Assembly: GCA_035765535.1 (NCBI GenBank)
Contig: DASTXE010000006.1
Span: forward strand, 620,001-684,000
From: Rickettsiales bacterium
GTDB taxonomy: Bacteria > Pseudomonadota > Alphaproteobacteria > Rickettsiales > JABCZZ01
Length of the DNA stretch: 64,000 nt
Reading direction: 5' to 3'
The position numbers and the translations under genes are program-made. This document shows, in pieces, positions 37,945-46,313 of the stretch (the first letter of the stretch is position 1; every line of letters begins with the position of its first letter). A model generated the notes under the pieces. That model was not told the DNA's origin and ran no database searches. It saw nothing but the letters and a program-made list of their open reading frames with translations.

Positions 37945-38256
37945 AACATTCTCCTTTTATAAGTTTCTGCATAATCTAGGACGGAGAGGCAAAAACCTGC
38001 CGCTGCTATGCAGGAGGACTATGTCAGTGAGGGGCTTGGGAAGCCATACATGCTATTGCTCGCCGTCATAAGGATTACATAAAATATTACTGACCGGCCA
38101 AAATCATTTCTCATTCAATCCGACAACGTCCCCTTGAAGTAATTTCCCAGTACCGCACAACACGGCCTGTTTGATGGCTGACGTAAAGTCCCTGCCGGGA
38201 CGCACAAGCAGAAACTCGGTTCCCCTAGAGGTTTCACCAATTTTCTACCAACACCT
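37945..38256. other. Gene-free stretch upstream of the CsbD-like gene
   Basis: 312 bases without a supported gene. It must hold the CsbD promoter (minus strand). No clear hairpin, repeat or RNA gene was found. Confidence 0.4.
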
Positions 38257-38800
38257 TCACTTCCCCAGCTCTGATAGCCTTTTCAGTTCGCCATCAGGCC
38301 GCGATAGGCATAGCCAGAAAAATGTAAAAAGGATACTATTATGTCTGATGTTACGGAAATGCTTACCATTTACGGCGAGCTTCTGCCAGAGTGACCGACG
38401 GGTATTTAGCATCAAAAGCTTTTGTATATGCACTACAAGTTGTTGTTGAAGACTGAGCGCCCCATTACTACGCTGAGTAAAGACGGCGGTATATTGGTTT
38501 TGGAATTGTTGAAGGTGAAAAGCATCCAGCTTGGAGGAAGGAACCTGGCCAATCAAAAAGACACCAAGATTATCAAGGCGTTGTTTTGCAGCTTCTCCAA
38601 GCTGCGCTGGTGATAAGGCAGTCCGACCTACGAATTCATGAACAAGGTGCATAGACTTCTCTACAGCAGCTTTATGGATGCGATCCATAGTGTTAGCAGC
38701 TATACCAATGCCGCCCGTGTCAACAACCAAACCGCGATTAGCGAGATCGGCTATCACCTATGATCTTATCGAGATCAATGCTTGCATGTTGCTGACTCAT
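38257..38800 (-). pseudogene. Frameshifted relic carrying an integrase gene fragment
   Basis: An ATG at 38800 with ggga(g) upstream gives MSQQHASIDLDKIIG, then stops; the -1 frame continues (GTG 38757) as a 166-residue ORF with protein-like sequence (IADLANRGLVVDTGGIGIAA, VHEFVGRTALSPAQLGEAAKQ). Near 38369-38407 the DNA matches the integrase gene at 41061-41099 over 39 bases with 2 mismatches, and a different frame there reads KYPSVTLAEARRK. So an older integrase remnant is fused to a broken gene of unknown function. Confidence 0.55.
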
Positions 38801-39109
38801 TAGACATTTTCTCCCTATCCTGCTCTTTTTCTCATATCAAGCCCCAACCAATAGTGGCAATGGCAGGTGTTGGCAATACAGCCAATGACATAGTAGAATG
38901 CATTATATCAGCAACACAGACAAGAATAAATGCAAATCATATGGTTAATGTTGTTGGATAAAAATTGCGGGTAGACTTCCAGAATGTCTTAATAAAACTC
39001 GGCTATGATAAGTGCCATACCATATAATACGTTTTTTATTGTCGCCCGTTGAAAAAATTAATCAGGGCGATCTTCTTGATGCGTGCTGTTTCAGGTTTTT
39101 CAGTGGATT
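38801..39109. other. Gene-free stretch inside the island
   Basis: 309 bases, AT-rich, no convincing ORF or RNA. Nothing recognisable; likely decayed sequence. Confidence 0.4.
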
Positions 39110-39592
39110 TCATTTTGCTTCTCCTGTTACGGGTTTCCTGATTCCATTGCGGCCCAATTCTTCATAGAACTGTATCAGTTCCGGGATCATATCGCGGGAG
39201 CCGGTTTCTTTCTCATACTCCGCTTGCTTAGCTCGCAATTTCTCAGCCCTTGCTCTTGTTTCAGATGGCAAATGAGGAGAAATCTGGGACGGTTTCAGCG
39301 TAAAGGACGGTCGCAACGTTATGGCAACCCGCTTTTGTGCAACAAATTGCGGCGATGCGGTTCTGGCCGGAGCCGGATTTCCTTTAGTCCGTTTACGGAA
39401 ACGGTACAGATAGTTCTTAAGCGTCGCCTTATTAATGGCAATGCCTGCATTGACCAGTACGGCAACAATATCGTCAAGGAGGACACCGGCAGCCAGCTTC
39501 TCTTCAATAAGAGGCACCCACAGCCTAATCTGGGCGGATTTCTTTTTGGGTTTCAGTCCGGCTAATGCCTGTTCTATGTCGGGCATTGTCAT
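39110..39592 (-). CDS. Small putative DNA-binding protein (integrase-adjacent)
   Basis: A 160-residue basic protein. The first half, IRLWVPLIEEKLAAGVLLDD then GIAINKATLKNYLYRFRKR, has a helix-turn-helix-like pattern of the type seen in TraK/plasmid accessory proteins. The rest is basic and Pro-rich, with a helix near the end. It lies ~450 bases from the integrase, in the position of an accessory or regulatory element gene. Assignment is by pattern only. Confidence 0.45.
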   Translation of the reverse strand: MTMPDIEQALAGLKPKKKSAQIRLWVPLIEEKLAAGVLLDDIVAVLVNAGIAINKATLKNYLYRFRKRTKGNPAPARTASPQFVAQKRVAITLRPSFTLKPSQISPHLPSETRARAEKLRAKQAEYEKETGSRDMIPELIQFYEELGRNGIRKPVTGEAK

Positions 39593-40043
39593 GCGAAAAA
39601 TTGCAGTTCGTTAATTGTGTAGCCCGTATGTATTCTGGATGTATACTATTTGCAACTTTTTGCATTCTTTATGTACTATTTCTGCTTTCTTATTGTATTA
39701 AGTTGCTCACTATCTGCTTTCTATTTGTTTACGAGCTTCGCTCTGGTATGGGGTACGCTCTTAAGGTCATGAAATTTGCAGCCCTTAACGGCCTGAAATC
39801 TCAATACACACCACGCACCTCTAGCGAGGGCATTATTATGCTGTTATATAACAAATAATATAAAGAATGTGATTAATAGCGCTCTATATGCATTATATAG
39901 GAATATGCACCAATATGTTGATATAGATACAACAACGCATATAGTAATTACTATAGCGAAGGATGCGGAAGTGCTTATCTCAGAAGTGTATGTACATTAC
40001 GCAACTTTTGCCGGAATTTTCTAAACCTTTTCGCTGTTATGCA
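39593..40043. other. AT-rich gene-free stretch between accessory gene and integrase
   Basis: 451 bases, very AT-rich, with many tat/ata steps and no supported gene. On the + strand a 97-codon frame is open but has no ribosome site and odd composition. The position next to the integrase fits a mobile-element regulatory region. Confidence 0.4.
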
Positions 40044-41261
40044 TCATGCGGATAGGCGCTTCCCAAACTTACCAGCAATCACGTTCGCTTGCTTAGCAAC
40101 CGCATCCAGAAAATCCGCATATTCCTGCATCATCTTCTTGCGCTCCGGCAGATACTCCGCCCGGTTATAAGCAGCGCGGATTTTATCTTCATCCTCATGG
40201 GCAAGCTGGCGCTCAATCACATCAGGCGAATATCCCTTTTCATTTAATATGGTGCTGGCAAGCGAGCGGAAGCCGTGCCCAGTCATTTTGTTCTTATACC
40301 CCATACGGCGCAAGCCCATCAGGACAGTTCCATTGCTGATATGCATGGATTTGCTGGCGGGGCTATGGAAGATATGCTCTTTTTCACCTGTAAGCTTTTG
40401 CAACTCTCTAAGAATAGCAAGCGCCTGCTTAGATAAGGGCACAATATGGGGGCGGCGCATCTTCATGCGTTCTTTGGGAATATGCCATTCCTCTTTTCCC
40501 CAGTCGATTTCTTCCCATTTTGCTCCGATTAGCTCCCCAGTACGAACAAAGGTAAGCATAAGCAGTTTAATAGAGCGCTTGGTAACATTCTCTTGGAGTG
40601 TTTCGATCTTCTCTAATAATACCGGCAATTCGCTAGGATGAATACAAGCATGATGTTTTTCTTCCGCAGCAGGTAATATATCCCTAAGATCTGCGGCAGG
40701 GTTATGTAAGCAAATGCCGCGCTGGGCAGCATAGCGGAATACCTGCCCAATAAGCTGCTTCATGCGCTTGGCCGTTTCAATCGTTCCAGTTTTCCCCATC
40801 GCCTCTACCACGGCCACCACATCAGGAATGGTGATCTCTGTAATCGGCAAATCACCAATCCGGGGAAAAACATGTTGCTTCATGCGCACAAGGCATTGTG
40901 TCGCATATTTCTGATTTAACCTGCCCTGTTTCACTTCCAGAAACCGAAGGGCAATTTTCTCAAACGTGTTTTCTCCCTCACGCGCTTGACGGAGTTTCTG
41001 GATCTTCTTTTCACGGGTCAGGTTTTTACCTTCGCTGGCCTGTGCTTTCATTTCATCGCGTTTACGGCGTGCTTCTGCCAGAGTGACCGCCGGGTATTTG
41101 CCAAGGGAAATCATCTGGCCTTTACCAAGATGACGATAGCGATAACGCCATAGCTTCCCGCCAGCAGGAGACACTTCCAGCGTTAGCCCCTCACCATCCG
41201 CTACCCGGTAAACTTTATCTTTAGGCTTGAGGTGTTTTATCGCAAGTTCCGTAAGCGCCAT
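40044..41261 (-). CDS. P4-type tyrosine recombinase / integrase
   Basis: A 405-residue site-specific recombinase. An N-terminal arm-binding domain (DUF4102 type: VYRVADGEGLTLEVSPAGGKLWRYRYR) is followed by a SAM-like core-binding region and the catalytic domain. The visible catalytic residues are Arg in TFVRTGEL, His-x-x-Arg in GHGFRSLAS, His in LAHEDEDKIR and Tyr in AAYNRAEYL. The family usually inserts at tRNA 3' ends; a tRNA-Ser lies 155 bases upstream. Confidence 0.95.
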   Translation of the reverse strand: MALTELAIKHLKPKDKVYRVADGEGLTLEVSPAGGKLWRYRYRHLGKGQMISLGKYPAVTLAEARRKRDEMKAQASEGKNLTREKKIQKLRQAREGENTFEKIALRFLEVKQGRLNQKYATQCLVRMKQHVFPRIGDLPITEITIPDVVAVVEAMGKTGTIETAKRMKQLIGQVFRYAAQRGICLHNPAADLRDILPAAEEKHHACIHPSELPVLLEKIETLQENVTKRSIKLLMLTFVRTGELIGAKWEEIDWGKEEWHIPKERMKMRRPHIVPLSKQALAILRELQKLTGEKEHIFHSPASKSMHISNGTVLMGLRRMGYKNKMTGHGFRSLASTILNEKGYSPDVIERQLAHEDEDKIRAAYNRAEYLPERKKMMQEYADFLDAVAKQANVIAGKFGKRLSA

Positions 41262-41276
41262 AGTTCGAATCCCTCC

Positions 41277-41432
41277 AAAAATCTACTCACAAATCTACTC
41301 ACATTTTACCCGGCTTGCAGCAAATTGCGCCGGACATCGTCGGACACATGATCCACGATATTCATTGATTTGTCTAGGATTTTTGGACTTTATCGGACGG
41401 TAAAAATCATGCAAATGGCGGATGAGGGGGGA
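41277..41432 (-). repeat. Integrase-proximal region and probable att site
   Basis: The non-coding span between the integrase start and the tRNA-Ser 3' end. It opens with two tandem atctactcaca units (41281-41291 and 41293-41302) and continues to the tRNA end tggcggatgagggg (41416-41429). A degenerate copy of this arrangement lies at 27665-27850. Together they mark the probable boundaries of the integrated element. Confidence 0.55.
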
Positions 41433-41506
41433 TTCGAACCCCCGATACGGTTTTGCCGTATACACACTTTCCAGGCGTGCGCCTTAAACCACTCGGCCAC
41501 CCATCC
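41416..41506 (-). tRNA. tRNA-Ser (anticodon GGA)
   Basis: 91 bases including an encoded CCA. 5' GGATGGG pairs with CTCATCC (one G-U). The D-arm starts GGCCGAGTGGTTTAAGGC. The anticodon loop reads CTGGAAA, giving GGA (reads UCC/UCU). A variable arm of class II length (ATACGGCAAAACCGTAT) and the T-loop GTTCGAATC follow. The 3' end faces the integrase. Confidence 0.95.
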
Positions 41507-41572
41507 GTTCCTTTGGCACTGCGCTGCTCCTCCGAGAGGTTTAAGCTAAGCGCACGCCTAATTCATATAGTG

Positions 41573-41597
41573 GTACTGCTTTTAATAAAAGCAGTAC
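41573..41597. repeat. 25-base perfect palindrome
   Basis: Arms gtactgctttt (41573-41583) and aaaagcagtac (41587-41597) with a 3-base loop. No T-run follows, so not an obvious terminator. It sits between the tRNA and a duplicated tRNA 5' fragment. Confidence 0.65.
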
Positions 41598-41601
41598 GGT
41601 C

Positions 41602-41630
41602 GCCTTAAACCACTCGGCCACCCATCCGTT
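41602..41630 (-). repeat. Duplicated 5' fragment of tRNA-Ser
   Basis: 29 bases identical to 41481-41509, i.e. the 5' acceptor/D-arm part of the tRNA-Ser above, with no anticodon or 3' half following. A degenerate D-arm-like copy on the opposite strand (ccgagaggtttaag...gcgcacgcct) lies around 41532-41560. These look like scars of past integration or duplication at the tRNA. Confidence 0.75.
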
Positions 41631-41842
41631 TTTGCGTCCGCTGAAGCAGTAAACGCTTAAGGAATTCGTCTTGTGCCAGAACGGCGCAGAATATGCAACC
41701 CCTTAAGGGCTTGCCTCAAATTCCAGTCAGTCATATATATAATAATGAAAATAGCGTCTATAAATATTTATCGAATACCGCTATAAATCCTATAGTCAGA
41801 TAAGCACAGAGCACATAATAACAAGAATAACAAGAGGCGCCC

Positions 41843-42103
41843 ATGGCAAACGACAAATCCCAAAACGTGCAGGACGTGTTCCTTAACACCCTGAGAAAAA
41901 AGAAAATGCCGGTTACGGTGTTTTTGTCCAACGGTGTAAAGTTGCAGGGCAATATCACCGGGTTCGACAATTTCTGCATGGTGCTGCGGCGCGGCCCCCA
42001 GGTGCAGCTTGTCTATAAGCATTCCATCGCAACAGTAGTGCCTTCCGGCCCCATCAGCCTCTATGAAGAAGAGGATGAAGGCGCGGAAGAAGCGCAATCC
42101 TGA
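41843..42103 (+). CDS. hfq: RNA chaperone Hfq
   Basis: An 86-residue Sm-like hexameric protein that binds small RNAs and mRNAs. Sm1 has [19 protein letters not shown] and Sm2 [11 protein letters not shown] (YKH motif). The C-terminus is short and acidic ([11 protein letters not shown]). Ribosome site weak (aagagg). Monocistronic next to lepA. Confidence 0.97.
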   Translation: MANDKSQNVQDVFLNTLRKKKMPVTVFLSNGVKLQGNITGFDNFCMVLRRGPQVQLVYKHSIATVVPSGPISLYEEEDEGAEEAQS

Positions 42104-42181
42104 TCACATAATCGCTTTTTTGCTCGACTCCGGGCGCCCATTGCGTATATAGCAATGGCGCGTTAACCATTATATATTACT

Positions 42182-43987
42182 ATGACTGACCTTTCGCTCA
42201 TCCGCAATTTCTCGATCATCGCTCATATCGACCACGGCAAATCAACGCTGGCCGACCGCCTTATTGAATATTGCGGCGCGCTGGAAGCGCGCGAAATGAG
42301 CGCGCAGATCCTGGATTCGATGGATATCGAAAAAGAGCGCGGCATCACGATCAAGGCACAAACCGTGCGCCTGAATTACAAGGCGGATGATGGCAAGACC
42401 TACATGCTGAACCTGATGGATACGCCGGGCCATGTGGACTTTGCCTATGAAGTCAGCCGTTCGCTCGCGGCCTGCGAAGGCTCGCTGCTCGTGGTGGATG
42501 CGAGCCAGGGCGTGGAAGCGCAGACGCTCGCGAATGTCTACCAGGCGCTCGACAATAACCACGAAATCGTTCCTGTCCTCAATAAGATAGATCTTCCTGC
42601 CGCCGAGCCGGATCGCATCAAACAACAGATTGAAGACGTGATCGGGCTGGATGCAAGCGACGCCGTGATGATTTCCGCCAAAACCGGCATCGGCATCAAG
42701 GACGTGCTGGAAGCGCTGGTGAAACGCCTGCCCGCTCCCAAAGGCACAAGAGACAGCGAACTCAAAGCCCTGCTGATCGACAGCTGGTACGATACCTATC
42801 TCGGCGTCGTGATCCTCGTGCGCATCATGGACGGCGTGCTCGCCAAAGGCATGAAAATCCGCATGGTCTCCACCGGCGCCGCTTACCAGGTGGAACAGGT
42901 CGGTTATTTCACACCGAAAAAAGTACCGGTCGATTCACTCGGACCGGGTGAAGTCGGCTATATCATCTGCGGCATCAAACAGGTCGCGGATTGTAATATC
43001 GGTGACACCGTAACGGATGATCGCAAGCCTTGCCCCGTTCCCTTGCCCGGTTTCAAACCGAGCGTGCCGGTCGTGTTCTGCGGGCTCTACCCGGTTGACA
43101 CGTCCGACTTTGAAAACCTGAAGGAAAGCCTCGCCAAGCTGCGCCTGAACGATGCGAGCTTCGAATATGAAATGGAGACATCTTCGGCACTCGGCTTCGG
43201 TTTCCGCTGCGGCTTTCTGGGACTGCTGCATCTGGAAATTATCGAGGAACGTCTCGAGCGCGAATTCAATCTCGATCTCATCACCACCGCGCCGAGCGTA
43301 GTCTATCGCATCTTCAAGACCAACGGCGAAATGCTGGAACTGCATAATCCTGCCGACATGCCCGACCCTACACATATCGACCATATGGAAGAACCGTGGA
43401 TCAAGGCGACCATCATGGTGCCGGATGAATTCCTCGGCAACGTGTTAACGCTCTGCACCGAAAAACGCGGCGTGCAGCTGGACCTGACTTATGTCGGCAA
43501 CCGTGCGATGGCGGTTTACCGCCTGCCGCTCAACGAAGTCGTGTTCGACTTCTACGACCGCCTGAAATCCTGCACGCGCGGCTATGCAAGCTTTGACTAC
43601 CATCTCGATGAATATCTCGAAAGCAAGCTCGTGAAGATGAGCATTCTCGTGAACGGCGAACCGGTGGATGCGCTTTCCATCATCGTGCACCAGACACAGG
43701 CTGACTACCGCGGCCGCGCATTATGTAAACGCCTGAAAGACCTGATCCCGAGGCAGATGTTCCAGATCGCGATTCAGGCTGCCATCGGCGGACGTATCAT
43801 CGCGCGCGAAACCGTAAGCGCCATGCGCAAGGACGTGACCGCGAAATGCTATGGCGGCGACATCACACGTAAGCGCAAACTTCTGGAAAAGCAGAAGGAA
43901 GGCAAAAAGAAAATGCGCGCAGTGGGCAACGTGGAAATCCCCAAATCCGCCTTCATCGCCGCCCTCAAGATGGGTGACGCGGAGTAA
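42182..43987 (+). CDS. lepA: Elongation factor 4 (LepA)
   Basis: A 601-residue translational GTPase, back-translocase/ribosome-biogenesis factor. G1 AHIDHGKS, G3 DTPGH, G4 NKID; the C-terminal unique domain reads [21 protein letters not shown]. Length is the family norm. Starts 78 bases after hfq, so possibly co-transcribed. Confidence 0.98.
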   Translation: MTDLSLIRNFSIIAHIDHGKSTLADRLIEYCGALEAREMSAQILDSMDIEKERGITIKAQTVRLNYKADDGKTYMLNLMDTPGHVDFAYEVSRSLAACEGSLLVVDASQGVEAQTLANVYQALDNNHEIVPVLNKIDLPAAEPDRIKQQIEDVIGLDASDAVMISAKTGIGIKDVLEALVKRLPAPKGTRDSELKALLIDSWYDTYLGVVILVRIMDGVLAKGMKIRMVSTGAAYQVEQVGYFTPKKVPVDSLGPGEVGYIICGIKQVADCNIGDTVTDDRKPCPVPLPGFKPSVPVVFCGLYPVDTSDFENLKESLAKLRLNDASFEYEMETSSALGFGFRCGFLGLLHLEIIEERLEREFNLDLITTAPSVVYRIFKTNGEMLELHNPADMPDPTHIDHMEEPWIKATIMVPDEFLGNVLTLCTEKRGVQLDLTYVGNRAMAVYRLPLNEVVFDFYDRLKSCTRGYASFDYHLDEYLESKLVKMSILVNGEPVDALSIIVHQTQADYRGRALCKRLKDLIPRQMFQIAIQAAIGGRIIARETVSAMRKDVTAKCYGGDITRKRKLLEKQKEGKKKMRAVGNVEIPKSAFIAALKMGDAE

Positions 43988-44007
43988 GAAAGCCCGGGAC
44001 AGAAGCC

Positions 44008-44547
44008 ATGCAATACGCTGCTTTCTTCCGTAATGTGAATCTGGGGCGCAAGAACAGCCCTACCCGTCCGCAATTTGAAAAAGCATTCCTTGATGCAGGC
44101 GCAGGCAGTGCCGCTTCGTTCCTGACCAACGGCACTCTGGTATTCACTGCATCCTCGGAAGCAAAGGCACAGCGTATTCTTGAAAAAGCATGCGCACTCC
44201 TGAACGATGTATGCAATCTTCATGAACCAGCCTATATCCGCTCGGTTAAATATTTGGCGGAACTGGTCGCCACCGATCCATTCGCGTCTATTGATCCGAA
44301 AAGCGTCTATGCATGCTGCGCTTCTTTTCTTCCCGCAAATCCCGCAACATTGCCGAAACCGCCTTTTGAATCCAAACGCAAGGATGTCCAAGTGCTGCAT
44401 ATCCATAACGCAGATGTGCTGAGCATATGCCATAAGATCGGCAATACCCCCGGCAGTCCTAATGCATTCCTGGAAAAACAGCTGAATGTCCCCGCCACTA
44501 CAAGGAACTGGAATACTATTGTGCGTCTTGTCAGTAAATTTACATAA
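44008..44547 (+). CDS. DUF1697 family protein
   Basis: A 179-residue protein with the family start QYAAFFRNVNLGRKNSPTR, then LEKAFLDAGAGSAASFLTNGTLVF-like core. Two similar alpha/beta halves, ferredoxin-like. Function unknown. 20 bases after lepA on the same strand. Followed by REP palindromes that may end the transcript. Confidence 0.85.
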   Translation: MQYAAFFRNVNLGRKNSPTRPQFEKAFLDAGAGSAASFLTNGTLVFTASSEAKAQRILEKACALLNDVCNLHEPAYIRSVKYLAELVATDPFASIDPKSVYACCASFLPANPATLPKPPFESKRKDVQVLHIHNADVLSICHKIGNTPGSPNAFLEKQLNVPATTRNWNTIVRLVSKFT

Positions 44548-44552
44548 AAATT

Positions 44553-44580
44553 TGTCATGCCAGCGAAGGCTGGCATCCAG
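44553..44580 (+). repeat. REP-like palindrome, copy 1
   Basis: 28 bases from tgtcatgccagcgaagg to catccag. The internal inverted repeat tgccagc/gctggca forms a hairpin. Right after the DUF1697 stop. The same unit occurs inverted at 44624 and again at 45901 and 46285. Confidence 0.85.
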
Positions 44581-44623
44581 CCAAGCAATTTACATAAGTC
44601 CTAGAGAATATGCCAGACCATTA

Positions 44624-44651
44624 CTGGATGCCAGCCTTCGCTGGCATGACA
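44624..44651 (-). repeat. REP-like palindrome, copy 2 (inverted)
   Basis: Exact reverse complement of copy 1, 43 bases away. Copies 1 and 2 make a 28-bp inverted pair that can fold into one large stem-loop just upstream of the SIR2-like gene. Confidence 0.85.
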
Positions 44652-44714
44652 AGAGCCCCATTGTGAAACAACAATAAAACTTCTACATTGAGCACCTAAT
44701 TGTTGAGGTGCGAT

Positions 44715-45896
44715 ATGTTCAATGAAGAAACCGTTTTTATTCTAGGCGCTGGTGCGAGTTGGCATTATGGCTATCCCACAGGAGAAGAATTGATTAAAGA
44801 AGCTCTCAGAAAAGGTATTCTTCTAAAAGATTATTTCCAGAAATCTATGAACTCTTTAGAGCCAGGTCAGATCCGTAACGAAGAAGTCTCCCAATATGTT
44901 TTAGAAAAATGTTCTGAATTGCCTGATGCATGGAATAATGCCTACAAAGAGGCCAAAGAATTTGTAAGAAAAATACAGGAAATAGACACCTTAGTGATTG
45001 ATCACTTCCTATGGCATAATCCCAGTCTTGGGAATATCGGAAAACTAATTATTGCAATGGTGCTACTTGAACGCCATACCCTATCTCAACGTTCAACAGG
45101 TAACATAAATAGAAAAGACATTTCTGAAAGAAAGGAGATAAATGACAATTGGTACAGGTTTATCATCCATAAGTTACTGCTTAATTGTCACTCTAGTAAG
45201 AACTTATGTGAGAATAGTGTTACATTTATAACTTTTAATTATGATACTTCACTAGAATATGCTCTGGAGAAAGGATTAAAAGCAGTTGAAAGACTTACAC
45301 TAGAGGATATTACCGAGTTCTTGTCTCCTCCTCCACCTATAAAGCCACGAATTATACATGTGTATGGTAAAATAAGTAAAACCTCCCATATAGATTTCAC
45401 CGCAACAGAAGCATTAGATAATTTTCAAATAGCGCAAATGGGTTACGGGATAAATATATCCGAGATACAAGAACGCTATAACAAGGCAAAAAAGATAATA
45501 GATGCCGCCTATAGAGCATCTAAAAGCCTAAGGCTTATTGCTCAAGATGAAAAAAACCAGAATACTGATGAGATATTGGCCGCAAAAGCGGCAATACGAA
45601 AAGCAAAAAATGTTTGTATTTTAGGATATGGCTTTGATGAATATAATAACTCCTTACTCGATCTTTATGACAGCCTGTATCATAAAGAGGGGAAATCTAT
45701 ACTGTTCACCAATTTTGGTGATTATAATCGCATTAATAAAAAAGCATCTTGGATATTCGGTAAAGAAAACAAAATGTTTCTAGCTGGCAAAGAAAGTATA
45801 TTTGGTAATAAAACTGCTAATCTTTCAAGCTATTATTGCGAAAAGAGCACTCGCAATGTTTATGATGCACTAATGTATGATTTCGATCTTGTTTAA
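44715..45896 (+). CDS. SIR2-like (NAD-binding) protein, likely acquired
   Basis: A 393-residue protein from ATG 44715 (gaggtg upstream). N-terminal VFILGAGASWHYGYPTGEELI is the NAD-binding start of SIR2-like domains; TFITFNYDTSLEY and RIIHVYGKIS follow, and VCILGYGFDEYNN near residue 305 fits the other core strand. Proteins of this type act as NAD-depleting effectors in many antiphage systems, though none of their usual partners (e.g. ThsB, HerA, pAgo) is adjacent. The gene is strongly AT-rich compared with lepA and def, and lies between REP copies, so probably transferred. Confidence 0.75.
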   Translation: MFNEETVFILGAGASWHYGYPTGEELIKEALRKGILLKDYFQKSMNSLEPGQIRNEEVSQYVLEKCSELPDAWNNAYKEAKEFVRKIQEIDTLVIDHFLWHNPSLGNIGKLIIAMVLLERHTLSQRSTGNINRKDISERKEINDNWYRFIIHKLLLNCHSSKNLCENSVTFITFNYDTSLEYALEKGLKAVERLTLEDITEFLSPPPPIKPRIIHVYGKISKTSHIDFTATEALDNFQIAQMGYGINISEIQERYNKAKKIIDAAYRASKSLRLIAQDEKNQNTDEILAAKAAIRKAKNVCILGYGFDEYNNSLLDLYDSLYHKEGKSILFTNFGDYNRINKKASWIFGKENKMFLAGKESIFGNKTANLSSYYCEKSTRNVYDALMYDFDLV

Positions 45897-45900
45897 TTCT

Positions 45901-45928
45901 TGTCATGCCAGCGAAGGCTGGCATCCAG
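45901..45928 (+). repeat. REP-like palindrome, copy 3
   Basis: 28 bases identical to copy 1 (tgtcatgcc...ggcatccag), starting 5 bases after the SIR2-like gene stop. May act as its transcription end. Confidence 0.85.
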
Positions 45929-45940
45929 CTTCGATTCCGG

Positions 45941-45971
45941 CTGGATACTCGGGTCAAGCCCGAGTATGACA
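45941..45971 (-). repeat. REP-like palindrome, variant form
   Basis: A related element, ctggatactcgggtc...cgagtatgaca, with inverted repeat actcgg-type arms. It shares the outer ctggat/atgaca ends with the main family and lies 12 bases after copy 3. Confidence 0.65.
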
Positions 45972-46001
45972 GTGACCTATAGCAAGCAATCGACCGAAAC
46001 T

Positions 46002-46262
46002 ATGAACACCTATTACGTATACATCATGGCCAGCAAACGCAACGGAACACTCTACACCGGAGTGACTTCCGATCTGGTCAGGCGCGTGCATCAGCATAGA
46101 ACCGGAGAGATCGAAGGCTTCACAAAGCAATACGGTATTAAAATGCTGGTCTGGCATGAACAGACAAACGATATTTATTCCGCAATTACACGCGAGAAGC
46201 AGATCAAAGCGTGGAAGAGGCAATGGAAACTGGCACTGATCGAAAAGGCCAATCCGGATTGA
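46002..46262 (+). CDS. GIY-YIG nuclease family protein (second copy)
   Basis: An 86-residue protein from ATG 46002: YYVYIMASKRNGTLYTGVTSDL with the GIY/YIG positions, then TKQYGIKMLVWHEQTNDIYSAI and KQIKAWKRQWKLALIE. Distinct from the 11124 GIY-YIG gene in sequence. Flanked by REP units at 45941 and 46285, a common setting for such ORFs. Confidence 0.85.
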   Translation: MNTYYVYIMASKRNGTLYTGVTSDLVRRVHQHRTGEIEGFTKQYGIKMLVWHEQTNDIYSAITREKQIKAWKRQWKLALIEKANPD

Positions 46263-46284
46263 AATGATTTGTGGGAGACGATCA

Positions 46285-46312
46285 CTGGATGCCAGCTTGC
46301 GCTGGCATGACA
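46285..46312 (-). repeat. REP-like palindrome, copy 4 (inverted)
   Basis: Reverse-complement form (ctggatgccagcttgcgctggcatgaca), two mismatches from copy 2, between the convergent GIY-YIG and acyltransferase genes. Likely folds as a hairpin between the stops. Confidence 0.8.
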
Positions 46313-46313
46313 C

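Noticed and set aside
39565..39858. 97-codon + strand ORF upstream of the integrase
   Set aside because: Very AT-rich, no ribosome site, composition unlike coding sequence.
41573..41597. Palindrome as a terminator
   Set aside because: No T-run follows on either strand; more likely a recombination or repeat structure.
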